Below are positions 16,682 through 25,766 of a DNA stretch of 64,000 nucleotides, piece by piece (positions within the stretch are counted from its first letter, which is position 1; every line of letters starts with the position of its first letter). The position numbers and the translations under genes are program-made. Location of the stretch: positions 1 through 64,000 of the forward strand of contig CADDZJ010000007.1 in NCBI GenBank assembly GCA_902812415.1, written 5' to 3'. Source of the stretch: Acidobacteriota bacterium. Its GTDB lineage: Bacteria; Acidobacteriota; Terriglobia; UBA7540. A model generated the notes under the pieces. That model was not told where the DNA came from. It was given only the letters and a program-made list of their open reading frames with translations, and ran no database searches.

Positions 16682-17379
16682 GCGCAGGCCGTATTCTGGT
16701 GGTGGACGATGAGCCGCAGATTCGGCGCGTGATGCGCGCCACGCTGAGCGCGGACGGGTATGAGGTTGCCGATGCGCGCAGCGGCGAGGAAGCCATCGAG
16801 CGCTTGCGCTCTGAGAGCTTTGATTTGATTCTCCTGGATATGAATATGCCCGGAGCGGGCGGACTTGAAACCTGCCGCGCGATTCGCAAGGAGCGTTTGG
16901 GAACTGACCTGGCAATCATCATGCTTACCGTGCGGGGCACAGAGAAGGATAAAGTGCAGGCCCTGGATGCCGGAGCGGATGATTATGTGACCAAGCCCTT
17001 CAGCACGCCGGAACTGCTGGCTCGTATTCGCGCTGTCATCCGAAGAGTGGCCGCCTCACCGGGTTCGGGACTTGGGAAGCTGGAGTTGGAAGACGTCGAG
17101 ATTGATTTTCAAGCGCGACAGGTAAGGGCTTTTCATGAGGAAGTGCGGCTGACGTCCAAGGAGTTTGATCTGCTTTCCTATCTGGCCGCCCACCCGAACA
17201 GGACCATTACCCACCGCGAACTGCTACAAGCCGTCTGGGGACCTGACTACGGAGACGAACAGGAATATCTGCGCGTCTTCGTGAATCGACTCCGAAAAAA
17301 GATTGAACGCACCCCGAAGAACCCGAAGTATTTGCTGACCGAACCCTGGGTTGGGTACCGCCTGCGCCTGCCCGAGTAA
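16678..17379 (+). CDS. kdpE: KdpE-like response regulator (OmpR family)
   Basis: 233 residues: a receiver domain with the acidic pocket VVDDEP and phospho-acceptor Asp54 in ILLDMNMPG, then the conserved Lys in DDYVTKPF. A winged-helix DNA-binding domain of the OmpR/PhoB type follows, with LTSKEFDLLSYLAAHPNRTITHRELLQAVWG and a YLRVFVNRLRKKIE recognition helix, ending VGYRLRLPE. It starts with GTG overlapping the kinase stop codon (GTGA), so the two are translationally coupled. It presumably activates the kdp structural genes that begin 120 bp downstream. Confidence 0.93.
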   Translation: MSAGRILVVDDEPQIRRVMRATLSADGYEVADARSGEEAIERLRSESFDLILLDMNMPGAGGLETCRAIRKERLGTDLAIIMLTVRGTEKDKVQALDAGADDYVTKPFSTPELLARIRAVIRRVAASPGSGLGKLELEDVEIDFQARQVRAFHEEVRLTSKEFDLLSYLAAHPNRTITHRELLQAVWGPDYGDEQEYLRVFVNRLRKKIERTPKNPKYLLTEPWVGYRLRLPE

Positions 17380-17400
17380 CCAACGCTTTCCTTCCCGCCA

Positions 17401-17439
17401 TTTACGAATTATTCGCAAATTGTTTATGCCTCGTTTACT
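17401..17439 (+). promoter_or_regulatory. Candidate KdpE operator upstream of the kdp genes
   Basis: Three T-rich hexamers lie on one face of the helix: TTTACG at 17401, TTTATG at 17423 and TTTACT at 17434, i.e. start-to-start steps of 22 and 11 bp. OmpR-family regulators bind direct repeats with about one-turn spacing, and the E. coli KdpE site is likewise TTTATA/TTTACA-like. The block sits 60-100 bp before the first kdp reading frame. Inferred from pattern only. Confidence 0.4.
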
Positions 17440-17499
17440 GCCCGCGGTTTAACTTCAGATCATCGTCAGGCGATTTTTACAAGGCTGGGGTGGAGAAAC

Positions 17500-17583
17500 A
17501 TGTTGGATTTGTTTTATGTCGCTATGGGGATCCTGTTCTTTGTTCTCTTGTGGGCTTTCACGCGGGCGTGTGAGCGATTGTAA
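17500..17583 (+). CDS. 27-residue single-pass membrane peptide preceding kdpF
   Basis: Reads MLDLFYVAMGILFFVLLWAF then TRACERL, one hydrophobic helix with a charged C-terminal tail. TGGAG lies 5-9 bp before the ATG and the reading frame is intact. Small peptides of this kind, with a C-terminal CERL-like tail, occur upstream of kdpF in many bacteria and usually escape annotation. The kdpF start is 14 bp after its stop. Function unknown; probably a small subunit or assembly factor of the Kdp complex, by position. Confidence 0.7.
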   Translation: MLDLFYVAMGILFFVLLWAFTRACERL

Positions 17584-17597
17584 GACGGAGGCATGTC

Positions 17598-17681
17598 TTG
17601 GACTACATCATCTCAGGCGTGATCGCGGCGTTCTTGTTTTTCTATTTGCTTTATGCGCTGCTTCATCCGGAACGTTTCTAA
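17598..17681 (+). CDS. kdpF: K+-transporting ATPase small subunit KdpF
   Basis: 27 residues starting with TTG: (M)DYIISGVIAAFLFFYLLYA then LLHPERF. The single helix and the YALLHPERF ending are the KdpF signature. GGAGG lies 6 bp before the TTG, which fixes the start; an out-of-frame ATG at 17593 gives only nine codons. KdpF stabilises the KdpABC complex in the inner membrane. The following kdpA begins 89 bp downstream, after a stretch that contains a GTTGCTGAAA repeat arm. Confidence 0.85.
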   Translation: MDYIISGVIAAFLFFYLLYALLHPERF

Positions 17682-17770
17682 ATTAACGGGTTGCTGAAAG
17701 TCATGCGACAGGACAAGGGTGCAACGGCATCGCGCGTCCACTGAATCCGCTCAGGAAATGAGGAATCAAC

Positions 17771-19585
17771 ATGACGCCGATTGGAATTCTGCAGATCGTC
17801 GTTTATTTCATTGTGGTGCTCGCCATAACGAAGCCGATGGGCGCGTTCATGGCCAGGGTGTTTCAAGGCGAGCGAACGTTCCTTCATCCCTTGATGCGGC
17901 CCCTTGAGCGCTTGATTTACCGGCTTACGGGCGTCAACGAGGATGGCGAGCAACGGTGGACGCAATACGCCGCGTCGCTGATTGCCTTCAGTCTTGCGTC
18001 CTTTTTGTTCGTCTATGCGATCGAGCGCCTGCAAGGCATTCTCCCGTTTAATCCCATGCACTTCGGCACAAAGGCGGCGCCCCCCGGAGCTGCGCCGGTG
18101 ACGCCGGATCTGGCCTATAACACCGCCGCCAGCTTTCTGACCAACACCAACTGGCAAGCGTACAGCGGCGAGATGACTTTCAGTTATTTCGTTCAGATGG
18201 CCGCCCTCGCCGTCCAGAACTTTGTTTCCGCGGCGGCGGGCATCGCTGTCGCTGTGGCCCTGATACGCGGATTTGCGCGACATCAAGCCAGGGCCATCGG
18301 TAACTTCTGGGTCGATCTTACCCGCTGCACGCTTTACATCCTGTTGCCGATTTCTTTTGTTGCTGCTTTGATATTCTGTTCTCGCGGCGCCATTCAGAAC
18401 TTCCACGCCTACACCCAGGTGAAGACGCTGGAAGGCTCCACTCAAACCATCCCGCAGGGCCCCGTGGCTTCTCAGGAAGCCATCAAGTTGCTCGGCACCA
18501 ATGGCGGGGGGTTCTTCAACGCGAATTCCGCACATCCTTTTGAAAATCCGACGCCTCTTACCGACTTTATTCAGGTCATTTTGATTTTTCTGATCCCAGC
18601 CGGGTTGACCTACACCTTCGGCCGCATGGTCGGCGACACAAGGCAAGGCTGGGCTATTTTCGCTGCGATGACGATCCTTTTCGCTGCTGGCGTCTTTGTC
18701 TGTTATCACTACGAAGCGGCCGGCAACCCGATCCTTGCGAAGCTGGGCGTGGAGAGCAAATACACCGGCAGCCAGCCCGGCGGCAACATGGAGGGAAAAG
18801 AAACGCGCTTCGGGATTGCGCAATCTGCGCTTTTCGCAACCGTCACGACGGATGCAAGCTGCGGCGCCGTGAACAGCATGCACGATAGCTATACGCCGAT
18901 CGGAGGTCTCGTCCCATTGTTCAACATGGAGACGGATGAGGTCATCTTCGGCGGCGTAGGCTCAGGCTTTTACGGAATGCTGCTGTATGCAATTGTGGGC
19001 GTCTTCATCGCAGGACTCATGGTGGGAAGAACGCCAGAATATCTGGGGAAAAAACTCCAGCAGAAAGAAGTCAAGATGGCGATGCTGGCCATCCTCGCCA
19101 CGGCTTTTGTGATTCTGGTGTTTGCAGGAATTACCTCCGTGATTCCATTCGCCAAGAATGGATACTGGAATCCGCCCGGACCCGCGACCGCTAACCTCAA
19201 CAACTCGGGCCCTCATGGTTTCAGCGAGATCCTGTACGCATATTCGAGCGCGCCGGAAAACAATGGCAGCGCCTTTGCCGGCATCTCGGTTGATACCCCC
19301 TGGTATAACCTCACGCTCGGTCTGGCAATGCTGATCGGACGGTTCGCTTTTATGATCCCCGCTTTAGTAATCGCCGGCTGCCTGGCGGAGAAGAAGAAGG
19401 TGCCGATTTCAAGCGGCACCCTTCCGACTCACGACGCGCTTTTTGTCGGGCTGCTGGTTGGAACGGTGATTGTGGTTGGCGCTCTGACCTTTTTCCCAGC
19501 GCTGGCGCTGGGTCCACTGGTCGAACACTTCCTGATGCATGGCGGGAAGCTGTTCACCATGCTGATCTTTCCGAGATGGAGCTGA
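17771..19585 (+). CDS. kdpA: K+-transporting ATPase subunit A
   Basis: 604 residues, the potassium channel-like subunit of the KdpFABC pump. Four pore-loop filters are recognisable, including NTAASFLTNTNWQAYSGE, LLGTNGGGFFNANSAHPFEN, DASCGAVNSMHDSYTPIGG and FGGVGSGFYGMLLY. The conserved N-terminal LERLIYRLTGVNEDGEQRW segment is present. Length fits the family. GAGGAATCAAC precedes the ATG, and kdpB begins 3 bp after the stop. Confidence 0.97.
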   Translation: MTPIGILQIVVYFIVVLAITKPMGAFMARVFQGERTFLHPLMRPLERLIYRLTGVNEDGEQRWTQYAASLIAFSLASFLFVYAIERLQGILPFNPMHFGTKAAPPGAAPVTPDLAYNTAASFLTNTNWQAYSGEMTFSYFVQMAALAVQNFVSAAAGIAVAVALIRGFARHQARAIGNFWVDLTRCTLYILLPISFVAALIFCSRGAIQNFHAYTQVKTLEGSTQTIPQGPVASQEAIKLLGTNGGGFFNANSAHPFENPTPLTDFIQVILIFLIPAGLTYTFGRMVGDTRQGWAIFAAMTILFAAGVFVCYHYEAAGNPILAKLGVESKYTGSQPGGNMEGKETRFGIAQSALFATVTTDASCGAVNSMHDSYTPIGGLVPLFNMETDEVIFGGVGSGFYGMLLYAIVGVFIAGLMVGRTPEYLGKKLQQKEVKMAMLAILATAFVILVFAGITSVIPFAKNGYWNPPGPATANLNNSGPHGFSEILYAYSSAPENNGSAFAGISVDTPWYNLTLGLAMLIGRFAFMIPALVIAGCLAEKKKVPISSGTLPTHDALFVGLLVGTVIVVGALTFFPALALGPLVEHFLMHGGKLFTMLIFPRWS

Positions 19586-19588
19586 TGT

Positions 19589-21700
19589 ATGGCAGCAACC
19601 GCAACTCCTCCCGCGCTTGACGATTCGACAACGCTTATCCCGAAGAAGCTCGTCCATGCGCGTCCCTTGTTCGACCGCGAGCTTGTGGGGCGCGCGGTCA
19701 AGGCCTCTTTCGGCAAGCTGAACCCGGTTACGCTTTACAAGAACCCGGTGATTTTCGTTGTGGAAGTCGGCGCAGCCCTCACGACGGGTCTTCTGCTCCG
19801 AGACACTGCCGTTGGAAGACATGGCCTCGGATTCCAGATTCAGATTGCTTTATGGCTTTGGTTCACGGTTCTGTTTGCGAACTTCGCTGAAGCCATGGCC
19901 GAAGCGCGGGGGAAAGCGCAAGCTGACGCGCTGCGCAAGACCAAGACAGACACCTTCGCCAAACGAATCAGCGGCGGCGGGAAGACGGAGATCGTCGCTG
20001 CTTCAAAGCTTCGCGCCGGGGACGTCGTCCTATGTGAAGTTGGCGACATTATTCCGGGCGATGGCGAGGTTATCGAAGGCATCGCCACAGTGGATGAGTC
20101 CGTGATCACGGGCGAGAGCGCGCCCGTGATCCGGGAATCGGGAGGCGACCGAAGCGCCGTAACAGGCGGAACAAAAGTGCTGTCTGATCAGATCAAGATT
20201 CGAATCACCTCCAATCCGGGTGAGACCTTTCTGGATCGTATGATCGCTCTGGTCGAAGGGGCCGAGCGGCAAAAAACGCCCAATGAAATTGCCCTGAACA
20301 TCCTGATTGCCGGGTTGACGCTGATCTTCCTGGCGGCGGTTGTTACGTTGCAGCCGTTTGCAATTTACAGTGTCAGATCCGTAGGGGTTGGAACTGTTCC
20401 AACCATCGCGGCGTTGGTCTCCCTGCTGGTTTGCCTGATTCCAACGACTATCGGCGGCTTACTCTCTGCCATCGGCATCGCAGGGATGGATCGTGTGATG
20501 CAGCATAACGTCCTGGCGATGAGTGGAAAAGCCGTTGAAGCATCCGGCGATGTTGACACGTTGTTGCTCGACAAGACCGGCACCATCACCCTGGGCAACC
20601 GGCAAGCTGTGGAGTTCATTCCTGTTGAAGGGGTCACAGAGCGTGAACTGGCGGACGCCGCCCAGCTCTCAAGCCTTGCGGATGAGACGCCCGAGGGGCG
20701 CTCCATCATGGTGCTGGCGAAAGAAAAGTACAATCTGCGCGGGCGTGAACTTTCGCAGCAGGAAGCGCATTTCGTTCCTTTCTCGGCCTATACACGCATG
20801 AGCGGAGTTGATCTTGACGGCCACCAGTTGAGAAAGGGAGCGACCGACGCCGTGATGCAATTTGTGAGAGACCTCGGAGGCAAGGTTCCTGCAGGGTTTC
20901 TTGAAATGTCAGACCGTATTTCGCGCACGGGTGGAACGCCTCTGGCCGTCGCTGATGGCGCGCGGTTGTTGGGCCTGGTGCATCTGAAAGATATCGTGAA
21001 AGGCGGCATGCGCGAACGGCTCGCTCAGTTGCGGGCGATGGGCATTCGCTCCGTCATGATCACGGGCGATAATCCGCTCACCGCGGCTGCAATTGCCAAT
21101 GAGTCGGGCGTCGATGATTTCCTGGCTCAGGCCACGCCGAAAGACAAACTGGAATATATCCGGAGGGAGCAGGCTCAGGGCCGCCTCGTGGCCATGACGG
21201 GCGACGGAACCAATGACGCGCCGGCCCTGGCTCAGGCCGACGTGGGCGTCGCCATGAATACTGGAACCATGGCCGCCAAGGAAGCTGGAAACATGGTGGA
21301 CCTCGACAGCAATCCCACCAAACTTCTCGAGATTGTGGCGATTGGCAAACAGTTGTTAATTACCCGGGGAGCCCTTACCACCTTTTCGATCATGAATGAT
21401 GTGTCCAAATACTTCGCCATCATTCCGGCCATGTTTGTAACCACCTACCCGGCGCTCGACAAACTCAACATTATGCGCCTTCACAGCCCTCAAAGCGCGG
21501 TGCTTGCAGCGGTTATTTTTAATGCCGTGATCATTGTCGCTCTTGTACCCCTCGCGCTGCGGGGAGTGAAATACAGGCCGCAGGATGCCGCTGGAATGCT
21601 GCGCCGCAATCTCTGGATTTATGGTTTGGGGGGCTTCATTGCGCCTTTTCCTTGCATCTGGTTTATCGACCGGCTGCTCGGCTTATTGCACTTGGCCTAA
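19589..21700 (+). CDS. kdpB: K+-transporting ATPase subunit B (P-type ATPase)
   Basis: 703 residues, the catalytic subunit that hydrolyses ATP. The phosphorylation motif DKTGTIT places the catalytic Asp at residue 328. The actuator-loop TGES is in [20 protein letters not shown], and the hinge motif is [20 protein letters not shown]. The KdpB-specific segment [16 protein letters not shown] is also visible. Ends in a predicted membrane helix ([18 protein letters not shown]). Overlap-free but tightly packed with kdpA and kdpC (11 bp), so one transcript is expected. Confidence 0.97.
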   Translation: MAATATPPALDDSTTLIPKKLVHARPLFDRELVGRAVKASFGKLNPVTLYKNPVIFVVEVGAALTTGLLLRDTAVGRHGLGFQIQIALWLWFTVLFANFAEAMAEARGKAQADALRKTKTDTFAKRISGGGKTEIVAASKLRAGDVVLCEVGDIIPGDGEVIEGIATVDESVITGESAPVIRESGGDRSAVTGGTKVLSDQIKIRITSNPGETFLDRMIALVEGAERQKTPNEIALNILIAGLTLIFLAAVVTLQPFAIYSVRSVGVGTVPTIAALVSLLVCLIPTTIGGLLSAIGIAGMDRVMQHNVLAMSGKAVEASGDVDTLLLDKTGTITLGNRQAVEFIPVEGVTERELADAAQLSSLADETPEGRSIMVLAKEKYNLRGRELSQQEAHFVPFSAYTRMSGVDLDGHQLRKGATDAVMQFVRDLGGKVPAGFLEMSDRISRTGGTPLAVADGARLLGLVHLKDIVKGGMRERLAQLRAMGIRSVMITGDNPLTAAAIANESGVDDFLAQATPKDKLEYIRREQAQGRLVAMTGDGTNDAPALAQADVGVAMNTGTMAAKEAGNMVDLDSNPTKLLEIVAIGKQLLITRGALTTFSIMNDVSKYFAIIPAMFVTTYPALDKLNIMRLHSPQSAVLAAVIFNAVIIVALVPLALRGVKYRPQDAAGMLRRNLWIYGLGGFIAPFPCIWFIDRLLGLLHLA

Positions 21701-21711
21701 GGAGTTATCCT

Positions 21712-22287
21712 ATGCGTCGTCAACTCGCGCCAGCATTTCGAATGATGCTCGTCATGACGATCTTGACAGGCTTGATTTACCCGGGAATTGTCACCGCTGT
21801 CTGCCAGATCTTCTTTCCGAGGCAGGCTAATGGAAGCTTGGTGAGGGCAGACGGCAGAATAGTCGGGTCCGCCTTGATTGGCCAGAATTTCACCAAGCCT
21901 GAATACTTTCACCCTCGTCCTTCGGCTGCCGGGACTGACGGATACAACCCAACCGCCTCAGGCGGAGCAAACTACGGCCCGACAAGTAGCAGGCTAATTG
22001 AGCGGGTCAGAGCGGATATCGCCAAATTTCGGGAACAGAATCCGCAGTTTCAGGGCCCGATTCCGGCGGATATTGTCACCGCATCAGCAAGCGGGCTCGA
22101 TCCGGATATCAGTCCTGCGGCCGCGTATGCCCAGGCTCCTCGTGTGGCAAAAGCTCGCGGCGTTCCTCTGGCTCGCGTTCGGCAACTCATTGAGCAATAC
22201 ACTGAGCCGCGCCCACTAGACTTCCTGGGCGAGCCCCGAGTAAACGTCCTCAAACTGAATCTTGCCCTGGATGGTGATAACCGCTGA
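21712..22287 (+). CDS. kdpC: K+-transporting ATPase subunit C
   Basis: 191 residues. The N-terminal membrane anchor MRRQLAPAFRMMLVMTILTG continues into YPGIVTAVCQIFFPRQANGSL. The family motifs follow: LIGQNFTKPEYFHPRPSAAG, DGYNPTASGGANYGP, PADIVTASASGLDPDISPAAA and ARGVPLARVRQLIEQYTE. The ATG at 21712 has GGAG 8 bp upstream and gives the expected N-terminus. KdpC closes the structural part of the operon. Confidence 0.96.
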   Translation: MRRQLAPAFRMMLVMTILTGLIYPGIVTAVCQIFFPRQANGSLVRADGRIVGSALIGQNFTKPEYFHPRPSAAGTDGYNPTASGGANYGPTSSRLIERVRADIAKFREQNPQFQGPIPADIVTASASGLDPDISPAAAYAQAPRVAKARGVPLARVRQLIEQYTEPRPLDFLGEPRVNVLKLNLALDGDNR

Positions 22288-22676
22288 TGCTCCGCCTGCT
22301 TCATCTACGATCAGGCGCTTAGGATATAGCGATATAAGCTTCCCTCTTTATTGTCCTTCCCCTGGATGCGCGGGAGACCATTGCCTTGCCGGAGCAGGGC
22401 GCCCCCCAGATCCGCGTATGGACGATCATGAATTGTGCGGCTTTCCTGCATGCTGTCTTTTCTAATCTTAGAAATAATCGAATAATATCATCGAGATTTT
22501 CTTATTGTTTCGTGCGCTGAACCAATATGAAGTGTGGGGACAGCAATGGCTTTACGAGGGGGCATTTCTTCCGCAGGTAGTCTATTTGCTCCCGGCAAAA
22601 GCGTTCTGGCTTCAGGGTATCGGTCTGTCATCCATTAAGGCATTAAATATCGACTTCAGGAGGAGAGAATCTACCC
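22288..22676. other. Gene-free stretch after kdpC
   Basis: 389 bp with an AT-rich centre around 22460-22500 that could hold a promoter for the downstream zinc-ribbon protein. I see no convincing terminator for kdpC, no repeat of the families found elsewhere and no supported reading frame. Confidence 0.4.
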
Positions 22677-23147
22677 ATGATTTACTGTGACAAGTGCAAC
22701 GCTGTCGTCGAGGAAGGAAGCTCGTTTTGTAAGGCGTGTGGCGCGCCGGTCACGGCGTCTTCGGGGAACGCTTCGCAGGCTGGAGCGCAGGACACGGGCA
22801 TGAGCGCCAACGTGGCCGGCCTGTTGACCTACATTTTGGGCGTCATTACCGGGATCATCTTCCTGGTAATCGAGCCTTACAAGGATAACAGTTTTGTTCG
22901 TTTCCACGCTTTCCAGTCCATCTTTTTCAACGTGGCGCTGGTCGCCTTCTGGATCGCCTGGTCCATTATCACCTCCATCCTCAGCTTCGCCACTTTCGGT
23001 GTCTTGGGTCTTGCGATGGCAGGACTGGGCTTGATCATCGCCCTGTTCATCCTGCTTTACTGGCTCTTTCTCATGTATAAAGCCTATCGGAATGAGCGTT
23101 ATAAGATTCCCTATATCGGAGACCTGGCCGCGAAGCAGGCAGGATAG
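22677..23147 (+). CDS. Zinc-ribbon plus DUF4870-like membrane protein
   Basis: 156 residues. The N-terminus is a zinc-ribbon with CDKC and CKAC pairs (MIYCDKCNAVVEEGSSFCKA). A Gly/Ser/Ala linker follows, then three or four transmembrane helices of the Tic20/DUF4870 type, with the typical YKDNSFVRFHAFQSIFF after the first helix and a YKAYRNERYKIPYIGDLA tail. GGAGGAG precedes the ATG. These proteins are common in bacteria, often near stress genes; function is not established. It sits between the kdp structural genes and the two KdpD N-terminal-domain genes, perhaps by chance. Confidence 0.82.
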   Translation: MIYCDKCNAVVEEGSSFCKACGAPVTASSGNASQAGAQDTGMSANVAGLLTYILGVITGIIFLVIEPYKDNSFVRFHAFQSIFFNVALVAFWIAWSIITSILSFATFGVLGLAMAGLGLIIALFILLYWLFLMYKAYRNERYKIPYIGDLAAKQAG

Positions 23148-23485
23148 CGCCGCCTGACCGATGCCAAGCCCGCGTTGCGGCGCTGTCATTCCCGCGTAAG
23201 CGAGAATCCATAGGTCTGAATCAGATCTATGGCAAGATTTGCGCTTGCAGGAGATGACAGCGCCCAACACGAGAGGCGTTTTGCGATGCAAAGCCGGCAA
23301 CCTTGTTGCTTCCACCCATTTGCTGATTCGTGGAAGTGGTGAGGTTCTGAATTCGGCTTATCCTTTCTGTCCTGGCGCCTACGCAGCCCCAAGCGCCCTC
23401 CATCTCTGCAACACCGGCCTCTTCCTTTCGCTTTTCTGCGGATTTCGCCATAATAGGTTGAGGATTCTCCAGAGTTTAACATTCC
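23148..23485. other. Gene-free stretch with one inverted repeat
   Basis: 338 bp between the zinc-ribbon protein and the first KdpD N-terminal gene. The only visible structure is the inverted repeat at 23180-23262; the remaining 220 bp show no supported reading frame or clear promoter. Confidence 0.4.
23180..23262. repeat. Inverted repeat with GCGCTGTCAT ends
   Basis: Outer arms GCGCTGTCAT and ATGACAGCGC, middle arms CCGCGTAAGCGAGAATC / GATTTGCGCTTGCAG, and inner arms CCATAG / CTATGG around CAGATC. Belongs to the same group as the elements at 10073 and 26648. Confidence 0.6.
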
Positions 23486-24583
23486 ATGCCAGACGTACTC
23501 ACACGTCCCGACCCTGATCAATTGCTCCGTCGCGTCCAGGCGGAGGAGGAGTTTCATCGTCGGGGGCGTCTCAAAATCTTTCTGGGATACGCGCCCGGAG
23601 TCGGCAAATCCTTCCGCATGTTCGATGAGGGGCGCCGCCGCCGCGAACGGAATCACGAAGATGTGGTGGTGGGCGCTGTTCAACCGCCAGTCTCCCCCGA
23701 AGTTCAGGAACTTCTGAAGAAGTTGGAAGTGATCCCGCTAAAGGTGGTTGAGGGCGTTCCGATGATCAATGTGGATGCCATCCTTCGCCGTCATCCCCAG
23801 GTCTGTTTGATTGATGGCCTTGCCTATGACAATCCGCCTTCCAGCGCGCACGCCAAGCGGTGGCAGGATGTAGAGCAGCTTCTGGCTAACGGAATTTCCG
23901 TGATCGGGTCCGTGAATCTGCAATTTATCGAAGAGTTTCGTGACCGGGTGGAACGGATCACGGGCAGGGAAGTAAACGACACCATCCCGCTGAGCTTCGT
24001 CAAGATGGCGGATGAGATTGAGGTGGTCGACACGCCTCCGGAAATGTGCCTGGAGCGGGGAAGCCCCGGAGTGACGGAAGACCTCGTCACCAGCCAGCAG
24101 AAGCTCTCGGAATTGCGGGAGATCGCCTTGCTCCTGGCTGCGGACGTGGTGGACCACCAGCTTGAGACTTATCTGGAACGGCAGGGAATTGAGCCGCTGT
24201 GGGGCGTTCAGGAACGCATTCTGGTGTGCGTCACACCGCGCATGGACGCCAGTCGGATGATTGAGAGCGGCCGCCGCAACGCTGACCGCTTCCACGGCGA
24301 ACTCTTCGTCGTTTATGTCCACGAGTTAGATTTATCCGCCGCTGATCAAAAGACCCTCGATGCCAATCTTTCGCTTGCCCGCAAATTGAACGCGCAGGTG
24401 CACCTTCTCGAAAGCGAAGAGCCGATTCACGCCATTATGGAATTCGCCCGGCAGCACGGTGTTACGCAGATCTTCATCGGCCACAGTTCCCACGAAAGCT
24501 GGTGGCAGCGTTTATGGGGCGGTTTTGTGGACAAGATCATTCGAGAAGCGGAAGGCATGGACGTGCGCGTCTTCCCGAATTAA
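23486..24583 (+). CDS. KdpD N-terminal/USP-domain protein with altered Walker B
   Basis: 365 residues, equivalent to the cytoplasmic N-terminal part of KdpD without membrane or kinase domains. Walker A is GYAPGVGKS (residues 34-42) after the RLKIFLGYAPG lead. The position of the usual DE-x-AHTN motif reads IDGLAYDNPPSSAHAKRWQD: Glu is replaced by Gly and the HTN by YDN. A USP-like domain follows (ERILVCVTPRMDASRMIESG ... FARQHGVTQIFIGHSS). The gene is 12 bp upstream of a second, canonical copy. The altered motif suggests it binds nucleotide or ligand but may not hydrolyse ATP. Probably a regulatory input to the Kdp kinase, by homology. Confidence 0.85.
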   Translation: MPDVLTRPDPDQLLRRVQAEEEFHRRGRLKIFLGYAPGVGKSFRMFDEGRRRRERNHEDVVVGAVQPPVSPEVQELLKKLEVIPLKVVEGVPMINVDAILRRHPQVCLIDGLAYDNPPSSAHAKRWQDVEQLLANGISVIGSVNLQFIEEFRDRVERITGREVNDTIPLSFVKMADEIEVVDTPPEMCLERGSPGVTEDLVTSQQKLSELREIALLLAADVVDHQLETYLERQGIEPLWGVQERILVCVTPRMDASRMIESGRRNADRFHGELFVVYVHELDLSAADQKTLDANLSLARKLNAQVHLLESEEPIHAIMEFARQHGVTQIFIGHSSHESWWQRLWGGFVDKIIREAEGMDVRVFPN

Positions 24584-24594
24584 GGCTTTGTAGC

Positions 24595-25746
24595 ATGACG
24601 GATTCCCTTTCTTCCAACCGGCGCGGCAACCTGAAGATTTATCTGGGCTATGCCGCCGGCGTGGGCAAAACGTACCAGATGCTTCAGGAAGCCCATGAGC
24701 TGAAAGAGGCTGGCATCGACGTGGTGGTGGGTTATTTTGAGCCTCACGGCCGCAAAGATACGATCGCCCTGATGGAGGGGCTCGAAGCGATCCCGCGCAG
24801 GAAAATTCAGTACCGCGGCACGAGCTTCGAGGAGATGGATACGGCGGCCATCCTGCGGCGGCATCCGCAGGTGTGCGCGGTGGACGAGTTTGCTCACACC
24901 AACGTGCCCGGCTCAGAAAGAACTAAGCGCTGGGAAGACGTTCAACTGCTTCTGGATGCGGGGATCAACGTGCTAACCACAATGAACGTTCAGCACATTG
25001 AGAGTCTCAATGACCAGGTGTGGCAGGTTACGGGCGTGCAGGTTCGGGAAACGGTGCCGGATTGGGTTGTCAAGCAGGCCGATGAGGTGGTGATGGTCGA
25101 TTTGCCGCCGGAAGCGCTGCTGAATCGGCTGAAGCGCGGCGTGGTTTACGCTCCCGAGAAAGCCCAGGCGGCTCTGCAAAATTTCTTTAAGCCCTCCACG
25201 TTGGTGATGCTCAGGGAAATGGCGTTGCGGCAGACAGCCCACGAGCTGGACCTGCGCCAGGTGATGCAGGAAGGCTCTGAAACTCTTACGCTGGATCAGA
25301 GCCGCGCCGCCGTGCAAAATCCTGAAGAGGTTCAGCCTTCGGATCGGATTCTGATTTATGTGACGGCCGACCCTTCCACTGCCATGCTGGTCCGCCGGGG
25401 CAGGCGCGTGGCCGATTACCTTCGCGCGGATTGCTTCGCGGTTGCGGTTCTGCCCAACCCCGATTTTCAGAGTCTTTCCGCGGCCCAGCGCGAAGCGCTG
25501 GAAAAGCATCTGAACTTTGCCCGCAACCTGCACATCGAAACGCGAATCCTGCAAGGTAAGGACGTGGCTGCAACCTTGGTCAGTTTTGCCCGGCTTCATC
25601 AGATCACTCAAATCTTTCTGGCTCGCGCGCAGCGCGGGCCGCGCGTTCCCCTCATCGGCAGGAGCCTGGTGCAGCAGGTCGTTCGGTTAGCCCGCGATAT
25701 GCAGGTGACGATTGTGGCCGAGCGCCACCGCCCGGCAAGGGTTTAA
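24595..25746 (+). CDS. KdpD N-terminal/USP-domain protein, canonical motifs
   Basis: 383 residues. Walker A is GYAAGVGKT (18-26). Walker B is AVDEFAHTNVPGSERTKRW, followed by INVLTTMNVQHIESLNDQV, all canonical for KdpD. The LKRGVVYAPEKAQAALQNFF and REMALRQTAHELD segments precede a USP domain (ILIYVTADPSTAMLVRRG ... FLARAQRGPRVPLIGRSLVQ). No membrane or kinase domain. The ATG at 24595 follows the previous gene's stop by 11 bp. Together with its neighbour and the DUF4118 kinase at 15170, it makes up a KdpD distributed over three polypeptides. Confidence 0.9.
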   Translation: MTDSLSSNRRGNLKIYLGYAAGVGKTYQMLQEAHELKEAGIDVVVGYFEPHGRKDTIALMEGLEAIPRRKIQYRGTSFEEMDTAAILRRHPQVCAVDEFAHTNVPGSERTKRWEDVQLLLDAGINVLTTMNVQHIESLNDQVWQVTGVQVRETVPDWVVKQADEVVMVDLPPEALLNRLKRGVVYAPEKAQAALQNFFKPSTLVMLREMALRQTAHELDLRQVMQEGSETLTLDQSRAAVQNPEEVQPSDRILIYVTADPSTAMLVRRGRRVADYLRADCFAVAVLPNPDFQSLSAAQREALEKHLNFARNLHIETRILQGKDVAATLVSFARLHQITQIFLARAQRGPRVPLIGRSLVQQVVRLARDMQVTIVAERHRPARV

Positions 25747-25766
25747 GGTATGCCGATGCTGCTTGC

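Noticed and set aside
17678-18883. 401-codon open frame antisense to kdpA
   Set aside because: The opposite strand encodes KdpA with all its filters; the antisense translation is basic, low-complexity and has no family features. It is an effect of GC-rich codon use.
22505-22690. 61-codon open frame before the zinc-ribbon protein
   Set aside because: No ribosome-binding site, overlaps the strong start region of the next gene, and no resemblance to known peptides.
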